A stretch of DNA of 5,463 nucleotides from Alphaproteobacteria bacterium (GTDB taxonomy: Bacteria > Pseudomonadota > Alphaproteobacteria > Zavarziniales > Zavarziniaceae). A program made the position numbers and the translations under genes. Of the stretch, positions 1-5,463 are shown piece by piece. The stretch spans positions 1 to 5,463 of the forward strand of contig JAJFJE010000330.1 in NCBI GenBank assembly GCA_021774355.1. Direction: 5' to 3'. The notes under the pieces were generated by a model that saw only the letters and a program-made list of their open reading frames with translations, had not been told where the DNA came from and searched no databases. How positions within the stretch are numbered: the first letter of the stretch is position 1; the number at the start of each line of letters is the position of its first letter.

Positions 1-185
1 GGGCGCGCCTTGCCTTTGGCTGCGGCGCCGTTCTAGCCTCGACCTTGTGGTTCGCCGGCTTGGGTTTCGGGGCGCGGCTGCTGGCGCCGCTCTTTGCCCG
101 GCCGGCGACCTGGCGCCTGCTCGACGGGCTGATTGCCCTGACCATGTTTGCGCTTGCCGGCCGCCTGCTGGTCGATGCCGTCTAG
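1..185 (+). CDS. LysE/ArgO-family amino acid exporter, C-terminal part (5' end outside window)
   Basis: The reading frame starts at base 3 and ends at the TAG at 183-185, giving the last 60 residues of a membrane protein. The visible part is hydrophobic, with two probable membrane helices: one around the segment ASTLWFAGLGFGARLLAP and one around LLDGLIALTMFALAGRLL. The pattern of Ala-Ser, then Trp-Phe, then Gly-Leu, then Ala-Pro, followed by a last helix ending in a short polar tail, matches my recollection of the C-terminus of E. coli ArgO and LysE-type exporters. Members are inner-membrane proteins of about 200 residues that export basic amino acids such as arginine or lysine. Substrate cannot be told from this fragment. 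The gene stops 34 bases before hisZ on the same strand, so read-through into hisZ is possible. Another small member of the LysE/RhtB superfamily is the main alternative. Confidence 0.72.
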   Translation, partial: ARLAFGCGAVLASTLWFAGLGFGARLLAPLFARPATWRLLDGLIALTMFALAGRLLVDAV

Positions 186-207
186 TGGGTCGCCCTTTTT
201 GGTCGAC

Positions 208-213
208 AGGAGG
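208..213 (+). promoter_or_regulatory. Strong Shine-Dalgarno (AGGAGG) that favours a TTG start for hisZ
   Basis: A perfect AGGAGG lies at 208-213, followed by a G-rich stretch. It sits 6 bases before an in-frame TTG at 220, which is ideal spacing. It is 27 bases before the in-frame ATG at 241, which is too far for normal use. The bases directly before the ATG are pyrimidine-rich and contain no ribosome binding site. This is the reason for choosing the TTG. Confidence 0.65.
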
Positions 214-219
214 GGGGCT

Positions 220-1395
220 TTGAGTACACTCCCGGCCGCCATGACCGATTTCGCCAGCCGTGCCCTGCTGCCAGAGGGCCTGGAAGATGAGTTGCCGCCC
301 GCCGCCGAGCAGGAGGCCCGTGTCGTCACACAACTGATCGACCGGTTCACCGCCCATGGCTATTTGCGGGTCAAGCCACCCCTGATCGAATTCGAGGAAA
401 GCCTGGCCAGCGGCCCGGGCGCCGCCCAGGCGACCGCAATGTTCCGGCTGATGGATCCGGCCAGCCACCGCATGATGGCCGTGCGCTCGGACATGACGGT
501 GCAGGTAGCGCGCATCGCCGCGACCCGGCTGCAGAACAGCCCGCGGCCCCTGCGCCTGTGCTATGCCGGCCAGGTGTTGCGGGTGAAGGGCACCCAGCTG
601 CGCCCGGAGCGACAGTTCCAGCAGGCCGGGGTGGAACTGATCGGGGTGCGGGCGGTGGCGGCAGATGCCGAAATCGTCGCCCTGGCGATCGAAGCTTTGG
701 CCACCGTCGGCCTGGCCCGCGGCCTGACCGTCGACCTGACCCTGCCGACCCTGGTGCCCGCCATTGCCGGCGCCCTGGCGCTGGACGAGGCGACCGCCCG
801 CTTCGCCCGCGACGCCCTGGACGGCAAGGACGGCGCCGCCGTGACCAGCCTCCCCGGGGAGGCCGGGCGGCTGTTCCGCGGCCTGCTGGATGCCGCAGGC
901 AGCGCCCCGGCCGCGCTGGCCCGGCTGGCAGCGCTGGCCCTGCCAGCCCCTGCCGCTGCCCTGGTGCACGAATTGGCGGAACTGGTCGGGCGCATCGCGG
1001 CCGCCGGGGTCGCCGCCGACCTGACCATCGACCCGGGCGAATATCGGGCCCATGAATATCACACCGGCTTCGGCTTCACCCTGTTCGCCGCGGGCGTGCG
1101 CGGCGAGTTGGGGCGCGGCGGGCGCTATCTGCTGGTCGGCCCCGATGGCGGCGAGGAGGAGGCGGTCGGCTTTACCCTCTATGTCGACAGCCTGCTGCGG
1201 GCCCTGCCGGAACCGGAAGCGCCCCGCCTGCTCTATCTGCCGGCGGCGGTGCCGGCGCTCCGGGCGGCCGCCCTGCGTGGCGAAGGCTGGCGCACGGTGG
1301 CCGGCCTGGAGCCCGGGACCGATCCCGCAGCCGAGGCGGCGCGCCTGGGCTGCAGCCATTATTTCGACGGCGCCACCGTGCGCCCGGTCGCCTGA
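220..1395 (+). CDS. hisZ: ATP phosphoribosyltransferase regulatory subunit HisZ
   Basis: HisZ is a catalytically silent paralogue of histidyl-tRNA synthetase. It binds the short form of HisG to make the active, histidine-inhibited ATP phosphoribosyltransferase, the first step of histidine synthesis in the cytoplasm. Starting at TTG 220 the product is 391 residues; starting at ATG 241 it is 384. Both fit the family (about 380-390). Family signs, numbered from the ATG, are LLPEGLED near residue 9, a class II synthetase-like segment with RLMDP and AVRSDMTVQVARIAATR at 69-96, LCYAGQVLRVKG at 106-117, RPERQFQQAGVELIG at 121-135 and GRGGRY at 291-296. Where a true HisRS has its second histidine-binding motif (RGLDYY-type), this protein has HEYHTGFGF at 271-279, as expected for HisZ. 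The ATG start agrees with where I recall homologues beginning, but only the TTG has a ribosome binding site. purA follows after 31 bases. A short-form hisG should exist elsewhere in the genome. Confidence 0.93.
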   Translation: MSTLPAAMTDFASRALLPEGLEDELPPAAEQEARVVTQLIDRFTAHGYLRVKPPLIEFEESLASGPGAAQATAMFRLMDPASHRMMAVRSDMTVQVARIAATRLQNSPRPLRLCYAGQVLRVKGTQLRPERQFQQAGVELIGVRAVAADAEIVALAIEALATVGLARGLTVDLTLPTLVPAIAGALALDEATARFARDALDGKDGAAVTSLPGEAGRLFRGLLDAAGSAPAALARLAALALPAPAAALVHELAELVGRIAAAGVAADLTIDPGEYRAHEYHTGFGFTLFAAGVRGELGRGGRYLLVGPDGGEEEAVGFTLYVDSLLRALPEPEAPRLLYLPAAVPALRAAALRGEGWRTVAGLEPGTDPAAEAARLGCSHYFDGATVRPVA

Positions 1396-1426
1396 GGCGA
1401 CGAACCGGAACGACAGGACTTCAGCA

Positions 1427-2719
<1,293 letters not shown>

Positions 2720-2750
2720 CCGCGGACCGCCGGCGCCCCCAGGCTTGGCC

Positions 2751-3446
2751 ATGCGTCTATGCCTGATTCCCGCCCGCGGCGGCAGCAAGCGGATCCCGCG
2801 CAAGAATGTGAAGCCGTTCCACGGCCGGCCGATGATCCATTATCCGATCGCGGCGGCCAGGGCGTCGGGTCTTTATGACCGGGTCGTGGTCTCCACCGAC
2901 GACGACGAGATCGCCCGGGTGGCGGTCGACAGCGGCGCCGAGGTGCCGTTCCGCCGCCCGGCTGCGCTGGCCGACGACCAGGCCACCACCGCCGCGGTGA
3001 TCCTCCACGGGATCGCGGCCATGGGCGGGGCGGCGGCGATCGACAGCATCACCTGTCTCTACGCCACGGCCCCCTTCGTGCGCCCCCGGGACCTGGCGGG
3101 GGCCGAAGCCTTGCGCCGGGACCGCCAGGCGCCCGTGGTGTTCGCGGTGACCACCTTCGCCTATCCGATCCTGCGGGCGCTGAGCCGCGCGGCGGACGGC
3201 CGGATGGAGATGCTCTGGCCCGAGCACCGGCTGACCCGCTCCAACGACCTGGCCGAGGCCTGGCATGATGCCGGGCAGTTCTATGTCATCGACGCCCGGG
3301 CCTTCGTCGATCGCCCCGACCTGTTCGCCGCCGGGGCCCTGGGCTATCCGCTGCCGCGCCACCGGGTCCAGGACCTGGACACCATGGAGGATTGGCGCCG
3401 CGCCGAATTGATGTACCAAATCCTGGCGCGCGACGCCGCGGACTGA
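2751..3446 (+). CDS. pseF: Pseudaminic acid cytidylyltransferase (PseF-like CMP-sugar synthetase)
   Basis: The product (231 residues) is a cytidylyltransferase of the NeuA/PseF/KdsB superfamily. PseF activates pseudaminic acid with CTP to CMP-pseudaminic acid, the donor for glycosylating flagellin or for surface polysaccharides. The N-terminus carries the nucleotide-binding signature IPARGGSKRIPRKN at 6-19. Further signs are VVVSTDDDEIA at 45-55, LYATAPFVRPRDL at 103-115, HDAGQFY at 172-178 and VQDLDTMEDW at 206-215, whose Asp208 and Asp210 are the probable metal ligands. The order and wording (ATAPF, HDAG-FY, DLDT) resemble Campylobacter PseF more than NeuA or KdsB. The start is ATG 2751 with a weak AGG at 2741-2743. 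A TTG two codons upstream (2745) is in frame but has no advantage. No other nonulosonic acid gene lies nearby. The substrate is inferred from resemblance only: CMP-legionaminic or CMP-sialic acid synthetase are the alternatives. Confidence 0.86.
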   Translation: MRLCLIPARGGSKRIPRKNVKPFHGRPMIHYPIAAARASGLYDRVVVSTDDDEIARVAVDSGAEVPFRRPAALADDQATTAAVILHGIAAMGGAAAIDSITCLYATAPFVRPRDLAGAEALRRDRQAPVVFAVTTFAYPILRALSRAADGRMEMLWPEHRLTRSNDLAEAWHDAGQFYVIDARAFVDRPDLFAAGALGYPLPRHRVQDLDTMEDWRRAELMYQILARDAAD

Positions 3447-3512
3447 GTTGTGCGGCAAAATGACCCGGCGATGCGAAGATGCTACGACAGGCCCTTACAA
3501 TGGGCGTAACAA

Positions 3513-3540
3513 GCCGGCGGAACAGGGCCGGCGGAACAGG
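3513..3540 (+). repeat. Perfect 14-base tandem duplication upstream of cyaY
   Basis: The unit GCCGGCGGAACAGG occurs twice with no gap, at 3513-3526 and 3527-3540, with no mismatch. Each copy ends in AGG, and the second runs into GAGGG, so the duplication forms the 5' side of the cyaY ribosome binding site. Perfect identity suggests a recent slippage event or selection to keep it. Confidence 0.9.
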
Positions 3541-3544
3541 GAGG
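3540..3544 (+). promoter_or_regulatory. Ribosome binding site of cyaY
   Basis: GGAGG at 3540-3544, inside AGGGAGGG at 3538-3545, lies 5 bases before ATG 3550. It settles the cyaY start against the more distant in-frame start codons, such as TTG 3448. Its first base is the last base of the tandem duplication. Confidence 0.75.
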
Positions 3545-3549
3545 GCAGC

Positions 3550-3873
3550 ATGGCGCTGGAGCGCAGCCATTTCGAGCAGCTGACCGACGCGGTGCTGAAC
3601 CGCTGGCTGGGCCGCCTGGAAGATGCCGCAGGTGTCGATGAAGCCGAACTGGTCGACGGCGTCCTGACCGTAACCACGGAGAATGGCCGCGTGTTCGTGC
3701 TCAACCGCCATGGCGCCTCGCGCCAGATCTGGCTGTCGTCACCGGTCTCGGGCGCGCACCATTATGCCTATGACGAGGCTGGCGGCGGCTGGTTGCAGAC
3801 CCGCAGCGGGCCGCCCCTGGACACCCAGCTTGCCGCCGATTTCTCCTCTCTCGGGATTGCCCTTGATGACTGA
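3550..3873 (+). CDS. cyaY: Iron donor / frataxin homologue CyaY
   Basis: CyaY is the bacterial frataxin, a small acidic cytoplasmic protein that binds iron and the cysteine desulfurase IscS and tunes Fe-S cluster assembly. The product has 107 residues, the normal size. It shows the expected alpha-beta layout: an N-terminal helix with acidic positions (E4, E9, D13, then E24, D25, D30, E31, E33, D36), the strand core DGVLTVTTENGRVFVLNRH at 36-54, RQIWLSS at 58-64 with the conserved Trp61, GAHHYAYD at 68-75, WLQTRSG at 81-87, and a C-terminal helix from about 89. The ATG at 3550 has a good ribosome binding site. The stop overlaps the start of the next gene, an ABC exporter, by 8 bases. The isc or suf genes are not in the window, so the Fe-S role comes from family knowledge. 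The gene appears intact. Confidence 0.93.
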   Translation: MALERSHFEQLTDAVLNRWLGRLEDAAGVDEAELVDGVLTVTTENGRVFVLNRHGASRQIWLSSPVSGAHHYAYDEAGGGWLQTRSGPPLDTQLAADFSSLGIALDD

Positions 3874-5463
3874 CAGCGCCCTTGCGGTTCCGCGGGCCAA
3901 GGTCGGGCGGCTGCTCGACTTGTGGCCGTTTCTGCGTCCCTATCGCCTGCGCATCGTCGGCGCGCTGATTTCCCTGGGCTTCGCCGCCAGCGCCATGCTG
4001 CTGTTCGGGCAGGCCCTGCGCCGGCTGGTGGACAATGGCTTCGACAGCCAGCATACCGCCCTGCTCGACCAATATTTCGCCGGCTTGCTGGGGGTCGTGC
4101 TGCTGCTCGCGCTGGCCACCTTCGGGCGCTTCTACCTGGTCTCCTCGCTGGGCGAGCGGGTCATTGCCGATTTGCGCGAGGCCGTGTTCGGCCACCTGCT
4201 GCAGCTGGACATGGGCTTCTACGAAACCGCCAAGTCGGGCGAGATTCTGTCCCGGCTCAATGCCGATACCATGCTGATCGAAGGCGTAATCGGCTCCTCG
4301 GCGTCGGTCGCCCTGCGCAACCTGCTGATGTTCCTGGGCGGCGCCGTGCTGATGGTGGTGACCAGCGCCAAGCTGGCCGGGCTGATGATCCTGGTCGTCC
4401 CCCTGGTGGTGGCGCCGATCATCCTGTTCGGCCGGCAGGTCCGCAAGCTGTCCCGTTCGTCCCAGGACCGGCTGGCCGATTCGGCGGCCATCGCCAGCGA
4501 GAGCCTGGGCGCCGTGGCGACCGTCCAGGCCTACACCCAGGAGACCGGCGAGACCGCCCGCTATGTCGGCGCGGTCGAGGCCGCCTTTCGCACCGCCCTG
4601 CGCCGCATCCGGGCCCGGGCCTGGCTGACCGCCCTGGTGATCGTGCTGATCTTCGGCGCCATCGACGCGATTCTGTGGATCGGCGCCAAGGATGTGGTGC
4701 ACGGCGTCATGACCGGCGGCGAACTGGCCGGGTTCATCTTCTATGCCGTGGTGGTGGCCGGCTCGCTGGGCGCCTTGTCGGAAGTCTGGGGCGATCTGCA
4801 ACGGGCCGCCGGCGCGACCGAACGGCTGCTCGATCTGTTGCAGGTGGTTCCGGCGATCGCACCGCCGGCGGTGCCCGCGGCCCTGCCGCAAGCGGCGACC
4901 GGACGGGTCGCCTTCCAGGATATCACCTTCTTCTACCCGTCGCGGCCCGACCGGGCGGCGCTGCGCGACCTGAGCCTTGCGGTGAAGCCGGGCGAAACCG
5001 TCGCCCTGGTCGGCCCGTCCGGCGCCGGCAAGACCACCCTGTTCCAGCTTCTGCTGCGCTTCTACGATCCCCAGAGCGGCCAGGTCATGGTCGACGGCGT
5101 CGACATCGCCCGGCTCGACCCGGTGGCGCTGCGCCGCTGCTTTGCCCTGGTCCCCCAGGAGACGATCATTTTCGGGACCACGGTTGCCGCCAATATCCGC
5201 TATGGCCGGCCCGAGGCGAGCGACGCCGAACTGCGCGCCGCCGCCGAAGCCGCCTCGGCGCTGGGCTTCATCGAGGCCCTGCCGAAGGGCTTCGACACCG
5301 AACTGGGCGAACGCGGCGTGCGCCTCTCCGGCGGCCAGCGGCAGCGCATCGCCATCGCCCGGGCGATCCTGCGCGATCCCAAGATCCTGTTGCTGGACGA
5401 GGCGACCAGCGCGCTCGACGCCGAAAGCGAAGTACAGGTGCAGGGCGCCCTCGAACGGCTGAT
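3866..5463 (+). CDS. MsbA-related ABC exporter, fused permease and ATPase (3' end outside window)
   Basis: The visible 532 residues form a half-size type IV ABC exporter that should work as an inner-membrane homodimer. Six membrane helices are likely at about 28-50, 70-92, 149-168, 169-188, 254-275 and 285-305. The nucleotide-binding domain follows: A-loop Tyr357, Walker A GPSGAGKT at 383-390 (Lys389), Q-loop Gln431, signature LSGGQ at 487-491, Walker B ILLLDE at 507-512 (Asp511, Glu512) and D-loop SALD at 515-518. The H-loop and roughly the last 50-70 residues lie beyond the window. Phrases such as GSSASVALRNLLMFLGG and ALSEVWGDLQRAAGATERL recall the alphaproteobacterial MsbA-related subgroup. 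Lipid or lipid-linked substrates are known for MsbA, but the cargo here is unknown. The start ATG 3866 overlaps the cyaY stop by 8 bases, with only a weak GGGA at 3853-3856 upstream, which suggests translational coupling to cyaY. Confidence 0.93.
   Translation, partial: MTDSALAVPRAKVGRLLDLWPFLRPYRLRIVGALISLGFAASAMLLFGQALRRLVDNGFDSQHTALLDQYFAGLLGVVLLLALATFGRFYLVSSLGERVIADLREAVFGHLLQLDMGFYETAKSGEILSRLNADTMLIEGVIGSSASVALRNLLMFLGGAVLMVVTSAKLAGLMILVVPLVVAPIILFGRQVRKLSRSSQDRLADSAAIASESLGAVATVQAYTQETGETARYVGAVEAAFRTALRRIRARAWLTALVIVLIFGAIDAILWIGAKDVVHGVMTGGELAGFIFYAVVVAGSLGALSEVWGDLQRAAGATERLLDLLQVVPAIAPPAVPAALPQAATGRVAFQDITFFYPSRPDRAALRDLSLAVKPGETVALVGPSGAGKTTLFQLLLRFYDPQSGQVMVDGVDIARLDPVALRRCFALVPQETIIFGTTVAANIRYGRPEASDAELRAAAEAASALGFIEALPKGFDTELGERGVRLSGGQRQRIAIARAILRDPKILLLDEATSALDAESEVQVQGALERL

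Larger units (their letters stand above)
3447..3549 (+). other. Intergenic leader before cyaY (103 bases)
   Basis: This is the only sizeable gap in the window. It probably holds the promoter of the cyaY-exporter pair. A hexamer TACAAT at 3496-3501 is one base from the sigma-70 -10 consensus, but no TTGACA-like element lies 16-18 bases upstream, so the promoter call is weak. The 3' part is a 14-base tandem duplication running into the cyaY ribosome binding site. No terminator for pseF is evident: a GCCGC/GCGGC stem at 3435-3439 and 3452-3456 is followed by A residues, not T residues. Confidence 0.4.

Noticed and set aside
189..207. Small hairpin with a five-T loop (GTCG / CGAC) between the exporter tail and hisZ
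   Set aside because: The outer stem is only four pairs with a mismatch further in, and the T-run lies in the loop, not after the stem, so it does not look like an intrinsic terminator.
558..1055. Frames overlapping hisZ on both strands (for example 558-1055 + and 561-1028 -)
   Set aside because: They are Arg/Gly/Pro-rich or Ala/Ser-rich shadows without motifs, lying inside the confidently assigned hisZ.
1052..1426. In-frame 5' extension of purA overlapping hisZ
   Set aside because: The added residues are an Arg/Pro/Ala-rich shadow of hisZ. PurA homology starts at the ATG at 1427, which has its own ribosome binding site.
3435..3456. Possible terminator hairpin after pseF (GCCGC / GCGGC)
   Set aside because: The stem is five pairs plus a wobble, overlaps the end of the coding sequence, and is followed by AAAA, not a T-run on the + strand.
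3448..3549. N-terminal extension of cyaY from TTG 3448
   Set aside because: The extra 34 residues do not resemble frataxin, no ribosome binding site precedes the TTG, and ATG 3550 has a strong one.
3701..4891. 396-codon open frame on the - strand opposite the ABC exporter
   Set aside because: It is rich in Gln, His, Gly and Asp, as expected from reading a GC-rich membrane-protein gene backwards. The + strand frame carries clear ABC exporter structure.

Overview
The window is GC-rich (roughly 70% by eye) and gene-dense. Every gene reads on the + strand: five complete or nearly complete genes plus the tail of a sixth. The content suggests a high-GC alphaproteobacterium, probably of the Rhodospirillales type. 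Three things point that way: HisZ, found in lineages with the short form of HisG; hisZ directly followed by purA; and an MsbA-related exporter whose sequence resembles an alphaproteobacterial subgroup. This placement is inference from recalled family knowledge, not a search.

Layout: (1) 1-185, the last 60 residues of a LysE/ArgO-type amino acid exporter. (2) 220-1395, hisZ, the regulatory subunit of ATP phosphoribosyltransferase (first step of histidine synthesis). (3) 1427-2719, purA, adenylosuccinate synthetase (AMP synthesis). (4) 2751-3446, pseF-like, a CMP-sugar synthetase for pseudaminic acid or a related nonulosonic acid. (5) A 103-base gap (3447-3549), the largest in the window, holding a perfect 14-base tandem duplication just before the next ribosome binding site. 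(6) 3550-3873, cyaY, bacterial frataxin. (7) 3866 to the window end, an MsbA-related half-size ABC exporter, cut by the window edge before its H-loop.

The gaps between the exporter tail, hisZ, purA and pseF are only 34, 31 and 31 bases, so these could be co-transcribed. HisZ and PurA are metabolically linked: HisG-HisZ consumes ATP and PRPP, and the histidine pathway returns AICAR to purine synthesis. The pseF product belongs to surface-glycan synthesis and has no obvious link to its neighbours. cyaY and the ABC exporter overlap by 8 bases and are probably translationally coupled as a second unit. Apart from short gaps the window is fully coding. I see no tRNA, rRNA, CRISPR array, insertion sequence or convincing intrinsic terminator. 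The overall picture is an ordinary chromosomal core region with a few local points worth checking; I found no evidence for an undescribed system.
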